Shown: positions 39,912 to 47,265, counted from the stretch's first letter. The stretch is DNA of 64,000 bases from Bacteroidales bacterium (GCA_017539645.1 JAFYCM010000055.1:29180-93179), one strand, 5' to 3'. Program-made: numbers and translations. The notes: generated from the letters alone by a model not told the origin.

Positions 39912-39925
39912 TACCATACTTATGT
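39909..39925. promoter_or_regulatory. 17-bp element, copy 1
   Basis: AAATACCATACTTATGT, overlapping the -33 region of the susC promoter. An exact second copy lies at 40036-40052. Probable binding site of a shared regulator. Confidence 0.6.
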
Positions 39926-40035
39926 GATATTTGCATCTGAGGCGTTATTAATTCATTCTGCTGACCAAGCAAAATGTGTGTTTTTTATCTATACAAATAA
40001 GTATATGCATATATATTCATGCTATATAAATGAAG

Positions 40036-40052
40036 AAATACCATACTTATGT
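40036..40052. promoter_or_regulatory. 17-bp element, copy 2
   Basis: Exact second copy of AAATACCATACTTATGT in the same orientation, 127 bases from the first, ending 2 bases before the -33 box of the promoter of the plus-strand binding-protein gene. Confidence 0.6.
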
Positions 40053-40054
40053 TA

Positions 40055-40085
40055 TTTCATAATATAAAATACGTACATACCTTTG
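40055..40085 (+). promoter_or_regulatory. promoter of the PstS-like binding-protein gene
   Basis: TTTC (40055-40058), 19 bases, TACCTTTG (40078-40085). Leader of about 37 bases. Confidence 0.7.
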
Positions 40086-40128
40086 CCATCGATAAAACGT
40101 AGTACAAACAATAATAAGACAGTCGACC

Positions 40129-41052
40129 ATGAAGAAAATTAATTTTATTTCAGCTGCAGCATTAGTGTTTTTGTCTTTGGGCATATCAACTTCAGCACAA
40201 AATGTAATAAGTATAAAAGCCGACAAATCGACTCGACCTCTTATCGAAAAATGGGTTGAGGCTTACAAAAACGTCAAACCCGACGTTAACATTGAAATTG
40301 TGAGTGGCAAGAACGCACAAGCCGACCTCACCCTCGTAACCACCGAAACCGACGATGCAAACATTATATACGTTGGTCGCTACGCTTTGCTTCCAGTTAC
40401 TACGGTAGACAATCCGCTAATAGACGACATACAGAAACACGAGTGGAAAGAGAAAGATCTCAAATCGCTCTTCTTCGTTGCGGATGACATTGATGACGAA
40501 TACGACAACAGCAAGAGCCGCAAAAACAATTTGGCCAATAAACTTACGGTGTACAGCGGCAACAGTCGCACATCGGCATCTGCCACCTTCGCTGCCAAGT
40601 TCGACCACAACGCAACGGAGTTTAGAGGGAAGAGAATTGCTGGCGACGATGTCTTTTTGCTCTCCGCCATCAGTTCCGACAAAGAGGCAGTGACCTTCAG
40701 CAGCCTCACGAATATCTACGATTTGCAGACGCGAACCTTGCGTAGCAACTTGGCTCTCTTGCCGCTCAACGTAAAGAAAAATCTCTCCGAAGCCCTTGCA
40801 CACGGCACTCTCGACGACGTTATAAGTATTGTTGAGAATCAAGACAACGACCTCGTGGCAGTGAGCGACTTCGGATTTGCCTACAACACTATAAACAATT
40901 TCACCGACGCTTTCCTTAGCTGGATTATTAACGATGGTCAGGCATACAACAATGCCAACGGATTCCTTCGTCTAAGCGCCAAAGATGCCCAAACACAACT
41001 TTACGCCATAGACTCGCATCAAGCCAAACTTTTAGCTCGAAACAATAAATAA
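40129..41052 (+). CDS. PstS-like periplasmic substrate-binding protein
   Basis: 307 residues, signal peptide ending STSAQ. The sequence has the two-lobed PBP_like (PstS-related) layout: ISIKADKSTRPLIEKWVEAYKNVKPDVNIEIVSG pattern at the N-terminus, then an Arg/Lys-rich hinge region, and FLSWIINDGQAYNNANGFLRLSA near the end, similar to the C-terminal region of phosphate-binding proteins. No ABC permease or ATPase gene is adjacent. It is divergent from the susC-susD-M14 operon and shares a 17-bp promoter element with it. It may bind an anion or a small ligand for that system; the ligand cannot be read from sequence. Confidence 0.7.
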   Translation: MKKINFISAAALVFLSLGISTSAQNVISIKADKSTRPLIEKWVEAYKNVKPDVNIEIVSGKNAQADLTLVTTETDDANIIYVGRYALLPVTTVDNPLIDDIQKHEWKEKDLKSLFFVADDIDDEYDNSKSRKNNLANKLTVYSGNSRTSASATFAAKFDHNATEFRGKRIAGDDVFLLSAISSDKEAVTFSSLTNIYDLQTRTLRSNLALLPLNVKKNLSEALAHGTLDDVISIVENQDNDLVAVSDFGFAYNTINNFTDAFLSWIINDGQAYNNANGFLRLSAKDAQTQLYAIDSHQAKLLARNNK

Positions 41053-41075
41053 CCACATCGAGCTAACGATGCCCA

Positions 41076-41104
41076 AACCCGTCTTGAGTCAAGGCGGGTT
41101 TTTT
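41076..41104 (+). terminator. terminator after the binding-protein gene
   Basis: AACCCG.CTTG / CAAG.CGGGTT stem followed by a T run. Confidence 0.88.
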
Positions 41105-41127
41105 CGTACATATATACAAGAATGCCC

Positions 41128-42003
41128 CTAACCCCAATAGTCATAGAGGTTGAACCATTGCTCGGGATATTGCTTTATGAGACTTTCGAGGTGTGCGGTA
41201 TAGAGCGCAGTAAGCTGTTTGGGCGTAAGTTGCGGATTATCGATAGTGGTGAATGAAAAACTATACGTATAGCCGCGCTCGCGCATCGATGAGTAGAACA
41301 CCACGGGAACGTGCAGTCGAGCGGCTATTTTGAATACGCCTGCAGGCAATCGCACTGGCCGGCCCATAAGTGTGGCGTCAATCGTACCGTGCCCCTCTAA
41401 ATATCTATCACCCTGAAAACTAACAAGTTCGCCGCGGTCGATAGCTTGCTTAATATGCATTATGCTGTCGAGACCGTCGGTACTTATAGGTATTATGTTG
41501 TATGGCAAATTGGCAACTCCGCTCTCTATAGCGCGCTTAACGCCCTGATATTCAGCATCGACCATTGCCACATTTATTTTGCTTGCGTATGTATCGGACA
41601 TCATTGGGCCTATTTCCCATGCGCCAACGTGAGCCCCGAGAAGTATGGCGCCGCGCTTCTGGTCGATGAGTTGCATGACCTCCGCCTCGCCACTGCGCTT
41701 GAAGGTGTAGAAATGCGCCAATCCGTGCCGCACAGCTATGCGGTCCACCAAGATTTTGCCAAAGGTGTAGAAATGAAAAAATACCGCACCAAGCGACGCT
41801 AAACGTCCTCGGTGCAGTATCTGCCTATGATATTTGTATGATGCTCTTGATGCTTTGGGGGCAAAAATCACAAAATATGGTATCACGAGAAGCAGCAATG
41901 CATAGGCTGCTCTTGGTCCACAAATGGTGGTAAGTTTTACGAATATGGTTATACCTAACGCTCCACCGCGCGACTTACCGTTCCACTTCTGCTCGTTTGC
42001 CAT
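41128..42003 (-). CDS. LpxL/HtrB-type lysophospholipid acyltransferase
   Basis: 291-residue acyltransferase of the lipid A acyltransferase family, inner-membrane associated through the hydrophobic segment at about residues 32-48. Seen: the catalytic HX4E motif (His125, Glu130 in LLGAHVGAWE); FQGDRYLEGHG; and the family C-terminal motif YPEQWFNLYDYW. It starts one base after the ACP stop and is the last gene of the ammonia-lyase/ketoreductase/ACP operon. In flexirubin and aryl-polyene clusters, acyltransferases of this type attach the finished chain to a lipid; the same is inferred here. Classic lipid A modification is less likely, because of the operon. Confidence 0.85.
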   Translation of the reverse strand: MANEQKWNGKSRGGALGITIFVKLTTICGPRAAYALLLLVIPYFVIFAPKASRASYKYHRQILHRGRLASLGAVFFHFYTFGKILVDRIAVRHGLAHFYTFKRSGEAEVMQLIDQKRGAILLGAHVGAWEIGPMMSDTYASKINVAMVDAEYQGVKRAIESGVANLPYNIIPISTDGLDSIMHIKQAIDRGELVSFQGDRYLEGHGTIDATLMGRPVRLPAGVFKIAARLHVPVVFYSSMRERGYTYSFSFTTIDNPQLTPKQLTALYTAHLESLIKQYPEQWFNLYDYWG

Positions 42004-42004
42004 T

Positions 42005-42262
42005 CTACATATTGCCCTTACTCATAATAAGCTCCACAAGGTCGGCGTAAGTAGTAGCTGACTTGAAATCACCCTTTTGCAAACGCACGCCAAACTCCTT
42101 CTCTATCAGCACCACAAGGTCGACAATGTCAAGACTGTCGAGTTGTAGCGTGTCCATCAATGGAGCTTCGGGCGTGAGTGATTCGTGCGGTACTTCAAAC
42201 TCGTCCGCCAGCACTTTCGCCAATTGTTCGCTTATCGTCTTTGAATCGTAAGGCATAACCAA
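42005..42262 (-). CDS. acyl carrier protein
   Basis: 85-residue carrier of growing acyl chains on a phosphopantetheine arm. Seen: attachment Ser43 in QLDSLDIVDLVVLIEKEFGV. It is a specialised ACP rather than the housekeeping AcpP, as judged from its place between fabG-like and acyltransferase genes (gaps of 11 and 1 bases). A second Met at residue 3 is an alternative start. Confidence 0.92.
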   Translation of the reverse strand: MVMPYDSKTISEQLAKVLADEFEVPHESLTPEAPLMDTLQLDSLDIVDLVVLIEKEFGVRLQKGDFKSATTYADLVELIMSKGNM

Positions 42263-42273
42263 TCAACTGATTT

Positions 42274-43002
42274 TTAGGTATAAAGACCGCCGTTGATAGA
42301 GATAACCTCACCTGTGATGTATGATGCACGCTCCGATGCGAGGAACGCCACAAGGTCGGCAACTTCGCTCGTCTCGCCGAAACGTCCAGCAGGGATTGTC
42401 TTCTTTATAGATGCCTCGTCGAGGTCGGCCGTCATGTCTGAGCGGATGAAGCCCGGAGCTACAGCGTTGACAGTGACACCCTTACGCGCAACCTCTTGTG
42501 CAAGAGCTTTGGTGGCAGCTATCAAACCGCCCTTAGAGCATGAGTAGTTAGTCTGACCCGGAAGGCCCTTCAGACCTGAAAGCGAAACCATATTTACGAT
42601 GCGGCCCCACTTCTTCACAAGCATGTTCTGCAACAGTGGCTGTGTAACATTGTAGAAGCCGTCAAGCGTGATGTGGAGCACCGAACTCCAATCCTCTGGC
42701 TGCATAAATACCATAAGGTTATCCTTACGTATGCCAGCGTTGTTCACTACGCAAGCGATGTATTCGCCTGGGTGCTCAGCAGCCCATTTTTCGATGGCAG
42801 CAGCAGTTTGTTCGCGGTTAGCCACGTCGAAAGGCAAGAGTTCGCCGTCGGAACCTGCTTCGCGCACAAGGCGTAGGGTCTCTTCGGCCTCCTCGGAGCG
42901 CGAACGATAGTTAATAATGATGGTGTATCCATCGCGTGCGAGAGCCACACTCACTGCACGTCCGATACCACGGCTTCCGCCGGTTACTAATGCATATTTC
43001 AT
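42274..43002 (-). CDS. 3-oxoacyl-ACP reductase, FabG-like
   Basis: SDR-family NADPH ketoreductase, 242 residues. Seen: the cofactor motif TGGSRGIGRA; NNAGIRKDN; catalytic Ser (MVSLSG) and Tyr-x3-Lys (NYSCSKGG); the C-terminal ITGEVISINGG. Its ATG overlaps the ammonia-lyase stop by 4 bases (ATGA), so the two are translationally coupled. In this operon it would reduce beta-keto groups on the dedicated ACP rather than serve general fatty acid synthesis. Confidence 0.92.
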   Translation of the reverse strand: MKYALVTGGSRGIGRAVSVALARDGYTIIINYRSRSEEAEETLRLVREAGSDGELLPFDVANREQTAAAIEKWAAEHPGEYIACVVNNAGIRKDNLMVFMQPEDWSSVLHITLDGFYNVTQPLLQNMLVKKWGRIVNMVSLSGLKGLPGQTNYSCSKGGLIAATKALAQEVARKGVTVNAVAPGFIRSDMTADLDEASIKKTIPAGRFGETSEVADLVAFLASERASYITGEVISINGGLYT

Positions 43003-44534
43003 ATTGATAAAGATTTTGCAGTTAATATGTCGAGTCCGTTCTTACGTATCATAGCCTCAATAGCGGCTACTTCGTCGTAGTGCGGATGATCCTCTGTAAA
43101 TATAGGGAATATGGTGCGAATTCTGTCGTAGCAATCGCGCGAACGAGCACTAAGCTTGTCGGCCACTTTCAGGCAATCTACTGCCTGCGCTATGGTCATA
43201 AGTAATATGGATACTACTTGGTAGCCATTGCTAATTACGCGTCTGGCAATGATAGCCGAGTTCGTTCCCATCGACACTATGTCTTGATTGTCGTTGTTGT
43301 TTGGTATGCTATGAACCGACATTGGGTTAGCCAACGTCTGACACTCTGCCGTGGTGCTGGTTGCCGTAAATTGGCAAGCTTGCATTCCATAGTCGAGACC
43401 AAGTGTGCCCAAATTGCAGAATGGCGGAAGTGTCTCGTTTATCTTGTCGTGCAACAAATAGTTGAGCTGACGTTCGCTGAGCATAATAGCCTTAGTCATA
43501 GCTATTTTCAGTTTATCCATCTCCATAGATATGTAGTCGCCATGGAAATTGCCGCCGTGGTAAACCGACTTCGACACTGGATCGACTATTGGATTGTCGT
43601 CCGCCGAATTGACTTCGTTTATAAGTATGCGCTCCACATTGCGCAGCACTTCGAGCACTGGACCAAGAATCTGCGGCACACAACGCAGCGAGTAGAATGG
43701 CTGAACTTTGTGAGAGAAGTAGGTCTCGTCGTTGCCAGCGTAGAGCGTTGCTTCACGTTTACGCAGCAGCGTTGCACCTTGGGTGAATTCGCGCAGCATT
43801 CGCGCCACCTCTTGCTGCCCCTCTTGTCTACGCACGCCGTTGAGTTGCTCCGAGAACATATCGTCGTACGACTCCACAACCTCATTCACCATAGCCGAAG
43901 CCGCTATCATCCATTCCAAAAGGCGCTTGCTCTCAATAAGCGTAACCAAGCCCAAGCCCGTCATCACGGCCGTGCCATTCACCACCGAAAGACCATCGCG
44001 TCCATGCAGCTCTACGGCTTTGAAACCTTCAGCTTTGAGCGCCTCTTGAGTGTCTACGAGGTTGCCTTTGTAGAACACCTTACCCTCGCCAATCAGCGTC
44101 AATGCTATGTGGGCAAGCTGAACAAGGTCTCCACTTGCGCCTACCGAGCCATGCTGCGGCACGTAAGGCGTGATGCCTTTGTTTACGTATGATACGAGCT
44201 GAGCTACCACATCGCGATGAATGCCCGAGCGGAATTGCAGAAACGTACCTATGCGCGAAATCATTGCTGCACGCACCACGTTGACATCAAGCGGCGCACC
44301 CGCACCCGTTGAGTGCGAACGAACAATGTTATACTGCAATTTGCGCAAATTCTCCTCTGACACTCTGTATTGCGCCATCGGACCGAAACCTGTATTTATG
44401 CCGTAAATAACCTTATCGCGCCGGAAGTCTTCCAGGAATTTATAGCACTCATCTATGCCATTCCACTCTTCGTCGGAGATGCTCATGGGGGCTTCTCTGA
44501 AAAGTATGCTTTCTATTAGTTCTATATCTATCAT
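42999..44534 (-). CDS. tyrosine ammonia-lyase, MIO type
   Basis: Aromatic amino acid lyase releasing ammonia from tyrosine to give p-coumarate. Seen: the MIO-forming Ala-Ser-Gly (133-135 in GSVGASGDLVQLAHIAL); catalytic Tyr44 in VIYGINTGFGPMAQYR; RSHSTGAG; RCVPQILGPVLE; YHGGNFHGDYISMEMDKLKI; and HSIPNNNDNQDIVSMGTNSA. From memory, these match the Flavobacterium johnsoniae tyrosine ammonia-lyase far better than histidine lyases. 511 residues from the ATG at 44534. The open frame reaches 44708, but the extension runs through the sRNA terminator and contains a promoter box (44554-44561), so I rejected it. First gene of a four-gene operon. Confidence 0.88.
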   Translation of the reverse strand: MIDIELIESILFREAPMSISDEEWNGIDECYKFLEDFRRDKVIYGINTGFGPMAQYRVSEENLRKLQYNIVRSHSTGAGAPLDVNVVRAAMISRIGTFLQFRSGIHRDVVAQLVSYVNKGITPYVPQHGSVGASGDLVQLAHIALTLIGEGKVFYKGNLVDTQEALKAEGFKAVELHGRDGLSVVNGTAVMTGLGLVTLIESKRLLEWMIAASAMVNEVVESYDDMFSEQLNGVRRQEGQQEVARMLREFTQGATLLRKREATLYAGNDETYFSHKVQPFYSLRCVPQILGPVLEVLRNVERILINEVNSADDNPIVDPVSKSVYHGGNFHGDYISMEMDKLKIAMTKAIMLSERQLNYLLHDKINETLPPFCNLGTLGLDYGMQACQFTATSTTAECQTLANPMSVHSIPNNNDNQDIVSMGTNSAIIARRVISNGYQVVSILLMTIAQAVDCLKVADKLSARSRDCYDRIRTIFPIFTEDHPHYDEVAAIEAMIRKNGLDILTAKSLSI

Positions 44535-44553
44535 ACCATATATAAAGGCGCTG

Positions 44554-44561
44554 CAAAAGTA
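44554..44561 (-). promoter_or_regulatory. -7 box of the ammonia-lyase operon
   Basis: Minus-strand TACTTTTG, an exact TAnnTTTG match, 19 bases before the chosen ATG. No clear -33 box, which may mean an activator is needed. Confidence 0.55.
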
Positions 44562-44596
44562 ACCAATAGGTAAGCAATCATAATGTTTATAAACAT

Positions 44597-44630
44597 AAAA
44601 AAAATCCTGCCATCTTGGGGAAAGCAGGAT
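44597..44630 (-). terminator. terminator of the candidate small RNA
   Basis: ATCCTGC / GCAGGAT stem with a run of seven or more T on the minus strand (44597-44603); the plus side also has CTTTTTC. Confidence 0.85.
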
Positions 44631-44768
44631 CTTTTTCAGATATGAATAAAACCTTATTTCTTTTCGACCCGTTGGCCTGTGGTAGTGAACCTTCGCGGCG
44701 TGAACCAAATGTTAAACCTCTAAATATTACGAAAAACTTATGCTATTGTTTGCTGTCTTTTTTGAGAA
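44597..44768 (-). ncRNA. candidate small RNA, about 170 nt
   Basis: A promoter (44774-44804) and a strong terminator (44597-44630) enclose about 170 bases with no open frame of note on the minus strand. It contains two copies of GGTTCAC flanking CGCCGCGAA, and TTTTTCG/CGAAAAG segments that could pair. The length, free-standing promoter and terminator would suit a 6S-type or Bacteroidales-1-type RNA, but I cannot show the diagnostic fold. It is not SRP RNA, tmRNA or RNase P by inspection. Confidence 0.55.
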
Positions 44769-44773
44769 CAATG

Positions 44774-44804
44774 CAAATGTAGCACTACCCTACTGCGCCA
44801 TAAA
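44774..44804 (-). promoter_or_regulatory. promoter of the candidate small RNA
   Basis: Minus-strand TACATTTG (44774-44781) with TTTA (44801-44804) 19 bases upstream. Confidence 0.6.
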
Positions 44805-44855
44805 TCTTTTTCAGCCAACGTACGTTTTTATTCAATTTAGGGAACGGATGTTCAA

Positions 44856-44923
44856 CGAAAATCGGTTTTCGCCATACGAACGGTCTGTTCGTATGTAGAG
44901 ACGTCACAGTGTGGCGTCTCTAC
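44856..44923. repeat. three consecutive hairpins, one a dispersed palindrome
   Basis: CGAAAA-TCGG-TTTTCG (44856-44871), CATACGAAC-GGTCT-GTTCGTATG (44873-44895) and a 29-base palindrome with arms GTAGAGACGTCACA / TGTGGCGTCTCTAC (44895-44923) lie end to end. A near-identical copy of the last occurs at 62582-62610. Here it has no T run, so it is not an obvious terminator. Confidence 0.7.
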
Positions 44924-44939
44924 AATCTACAATGTCCAA

Positions 44940-44983
44940 CAAAACAAAGCGCAGTGTCGTGCAAATTCCATCGACACTACGCT
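44940..44983 (-). terminator. trxA terminator
   Basis: AGCGCAGTGTCG / CGACACTACGCT stem (one mismatch), followed on the minus strand by TTGTTTTG; 27 bases after the trxA stop. Confidence 0.7.
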
Positions 44984-45009
44984 CTACTCTCTACTCTTTT
45001 ACTTTCTAC

Positions 45010-45324
45010 TTACGCGAGAAGTGCGTCGAGTTTTTCGGCGAGCACTTTCTTGTTTACGAGGCCAGTGGTGCGGTCCACAATCTCGCCATTCTTGAAGAAT
45101 ACTACCGTAGGTATGGCACGAATACCAAGATCCATTGCCACTTTCTCCGAAGCTTCGATGTCGAGTTTACCAACTACCACTCTGCCTTCGTATTCTTGTG
45201 CAATAGCCTCTACGTGAGGAGCTAACGCGCGGCATGGGCCACACCAAACAGCCCAGAAATCTACCATTACTATACCTTGCGATGTTACTTCAGCAAAATT
45301 GCTGTCATTCAATTCTTTTATCAT
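45010..45324 (-). CDS. trxA: thioredoxin
   Basis: Cytoplasmic disulfide reductant. Seen: active site WCGPC (Cys28, Cys31) in VDFWAVWCGPCRALAP; the cis-Pro loop AIPTVVFFKNG; 104 residues, standard length. The frame opens at 45387, but the ATG at 45324 (MIKELNDSNF) is the normal thioredoxin start and lies downstream of a promoter-like box at 45349-45356. Divergent from acpH, with 77 bases between the start codons. Confidence 0.93.
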   Translation of the reverse strand: MIKELNDSNFAEVTSQGIVMVDFWAVWCGPCRALAPHVEAIAQEYEGRVVVGKLDIEASEKVAMDLGIRAIPTVVFFKNGEIVDRTTGLVNKKVLAEKLDALLA

Positions 45325-45348
45325 ATCGTTTATATTTATCAGTGAGTA

Positions 45349-45356
45349 CAAAGATG
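45349..45356 (-). promoter_or_regulatory. possible -7 box of trxA
   Basis: Minus-strand CATCTTTG, one base off TAnnTTTG, 25 bases before the ATG. No clear -33 box. Confidence 0.4.
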
Positions 45357-45401
45357 CATCTTTTAGATTAAGTTTGCGCCGAACCACTTAGACAACGAAA
45401 G

Positions 45402-45986
45402 GTGAATTATTTAGCTCATTTAGCACTCTCACACGACAATTCGGACATCATGCTCGGCAATTTCATTGGCGATTTCGTGAAGGGCAACAACTTCGCTCGA
45501 TATAAGCCAAACGTACGCACCGGCATTCTGCTCCACCGCCAAATAGACTCATTTACAGACAGTAACGAGATCGTACTACAATCTACTCAACTGCTGAAAG
45601 ATGCCTATGGCAGATACGCAAGCATCATTGTAGATATTTTCTACGACCATTTCCTTGCTGCCAATTGGGACGAATTTCACCCGTCGATGCCGCTATCTTC
45701 GTTTGTAAACAAAGCGCATAAAATACTTCTACTCAACTATTTTCGTCTTCCCAACGACGTAAAAAAGATGTTGCCTTTCCTTATAAAAAGTCGCCGATTG
45801 GAGAACTACGCAAACTTTGGCGGCATAGCTCGCGCTCTGAATATTATGGCTCGCAACACTTCGCTTCCCGACAATACGCAAGAGGCAATCGGTTGCTTGA
45901 AAGACCATTACGCCACATTCGAGCAGCATTTTCGCACTTTCTACCCGCAAGTCGTAGCTATGGTAGACGAGACGCTGAAGGTGTAG
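45402..45986 (+). CDS. acpH: ACP phosphodiesterase-like protein
   Basis: 194 residues of the AcpH (DUF479) family, which removes phosphopantetheine from holo-ACP in Escherichia coli. Seen: MNYLAHLALSHDNSDIMLGNFIGDFVKG at the N-terminus; GILLHRQIDSFTDSN; VDIFYDHFLAANW. The metal ligands are the conserved His and Asp residues of the HD-like fold. The start codon is GTG at 45402, with AAAGG immediately before it; no ATG fits. It lies near an operon with a dedicated ACP, but there is no evidence that they are linked. Confidence 0.87.
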   Translation: MNYLAHLALSHDNSDIMLGNFIGDFVKGNNFARYKPNVRTGILLHRQIDSFTDSNEIVLQSTQLLKDAYGRYASIIVDIFYDHFLAANWDEFHPSMPLSSFVNKAHKILLLNYFRLPNDVKKMLPFLIKSRRLENYANFGGIARALNIMARNTSLPDNTQEAIGCLKDHYATFEQHFRTFYPQVVAMVDETLKV

Positions 45987-46032
45987 ATGTATTTCTCCAC
46001 ACGGTCATTTTATTTACATCTCAAAACAAACA

Positions 46033-46157
46033 GATTATCAACGAATTGAACTAATTTATACTAACGGTATTCGTTTGATTCTCAACAACTAAATTCTTAC
46101 TAATAAAACGAATTACAGGCGATTACTTCGTTTTTTTAGCTCAATTAGGTGATTATA
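46033..46157. mobile_element. MITE-like repeat, copy A
   Basis: About 125 bases, roughly 85-90% identical by eye to 56178-56299. The ends are imperfect inverted repeats of (TATCACC)RAATTGAAC type, with a second inner inverted pair around ATTCGTTTGATT / AATAAAACGAAT. No coding capacity and no clear target duplication. It sits between the convergent 3' ends of acpH and the CBM26-like gene. Confidence 0.7.
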
Positions 46158-46179
46158 GTTTCAAATGAGAAAACCGTGA

Positions 46180-47196
46180 TTACTCCACCCTTCCCCAAGT
46201 TCGACCATCGTAATACATAGAAACGCCGTCCATACTTAGGTCATCGCTGGTTTGGAGGTTGTCGTCGTTATTGAAAATCACTTCGCCGAAATCTGAATAG
46301 CGCTTGCTCACCTGCGTTTTCCACCAACCTCTTTGCCCGTTTATCACCACATCGGCATCCCAAACCATTGCTTCGCCTGGCCAAGGGAAGTTCATATCGC
46401 CGCGCAAGCTCCATAGATAGCAATAGGGCTGCGCCCAACCTGCCACGTTGTTGAAATAGACATAAACACCCGTCGGCTCCGACTTGCGGAATGTTGTTGT
46501 GTCTGTGCGCACTTCGCCATCGGTTGCTTTGGCTATGGTTATGAGTGTGATAGTAGTTTCTGCAGGTTCGTTTGCGCCAATAGTTATGGGCTCGCCATCG
46601 CGAAGGTTGAGCCGCTGCTCGCCTTGGCTACCAATAATTTTCAGAACGCCCTCAGCCACATCGGGGTTGAACGATGGCACAACCTCGAAATCGTTGGTCA
46701 TAAATTCCGTGTCGTTGGGATAGTTGAGGCTGATATGCGGATACTTACGTTTTGCACGTTCGAGGGTAAGCGTCATTTGGTTTAGGTCGAGCGTGATTTT
46801 GCTCAACCGCATCGACTGCAAACCTCTTATTCCTTCGATAAATATGTTGTCACCACCAATCTTTACCTTATTAGGCTCGGTGGTGGTAAACTCGGCTGCA
46901 AAGCCGCCAATATCCACTGTGTGCCAATCTTCGGAGGCAATTTTCCAACCATCGCGACCGTTGAAAATGATGTAATCCTCTATCACATAGACACCATCGG
47001 CCACGCGCGTGAACTCGTCGCATAAGCCCCAATGATTCAGGCTACCACGCAGGAAAATTCGCGTAGAATCGCTGATTTGGCCCATCTCAGTGGCGCGCTT
47101 CGAGAGCTCTTCTTGGCGCGTGTCTTTCAGTTTTACGTTTTGTGCATTGATAGTTACAGAGATAATAGCAGCAAGAGCTAACAGATAATTTTTCAT
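46180..47196 (-). CDS. starch-binding protein with CBM26-like C-terminus
   Basis: 338 residues, signal peptide MKNYLLALAAIISVTINA. An N-terminal SusE/SusF-like segment (RIFLRGSLNHWGLCDEF ... GWKIASEDW) is followed by a linker region. The last ~90 residues (VYVYFNNVAGWAQPYCYLWS ... PWPGEAMVWD ... GEVIFNNDDNLQTSDDL) match the CBM26 starch-binding pattern, with the conserved Trp/Tyr positions. No catalytic domain. Likely holds alpha-glucan at the cell surface. It stands alone, away from any amylase or SusCD in this window. The longest frame begins at 47292; I chose 47196 because the signal peptide starts there and a promoter lies inside the extension. Confidence 0.75.
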   Translation of the reverse strand: MKNYLLALAAIISVTINAQNVKLKDTRQEELSKRATEMGQISDSTRIFLRGSLNHWGLCDEFTRVADGVYVIEDYIIFNGRDGWKIASEDWHTVDIGGFAAEFTTTEPNKVKIGGDNIFIEGIRGLQSMRLSKITLDLNQMTLTLERAKRKYPHISLNYPNDTEFMTNDFEVVPSFNPDVAEGVLKIIGSQGEQRLNLRDGEPITIGANEPAETTITLITIAKATDGEVRTDTTTFRKSEPTGVYVYFNNVAGWAQPYCYLWSLRGDMNFPWPGEAMVWDADVVINGQRGWWKTQVSKRYSDFGEVIFNNDDNLQTSDDLSMDGVSMYYDGRTWGRVE

Positions 47197-47265
47197 GATA
47201 TAGATACAAATAGCATTTACATAGTGTTGAACTTCTACGAAAAATCTTGGCTTTGGTTTTGGTGG

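Noticed and set aside
43218-44192. 324-codon plus-strand open frame opposite the ammonia-lyase
   Set aside because: Antisense shadow: His/Arg-rich composition without domains, while the minus strand carries all lyase motifs.
44535-44708. 58-residue N-terminal extension of the ammonia-lyase
   Set aside because: It runs through a terminator hairpin and a promoter box, and has no similarity to lyases.
44597-44768. SRP RNA, tmRNA or RNase P RNA
   Set aside because: None of the diagnostic segments (SRP GGAAGG loop, tmRNA Ala acceptor, P RNA core) was found. Only a generic small-RNA call is kept.
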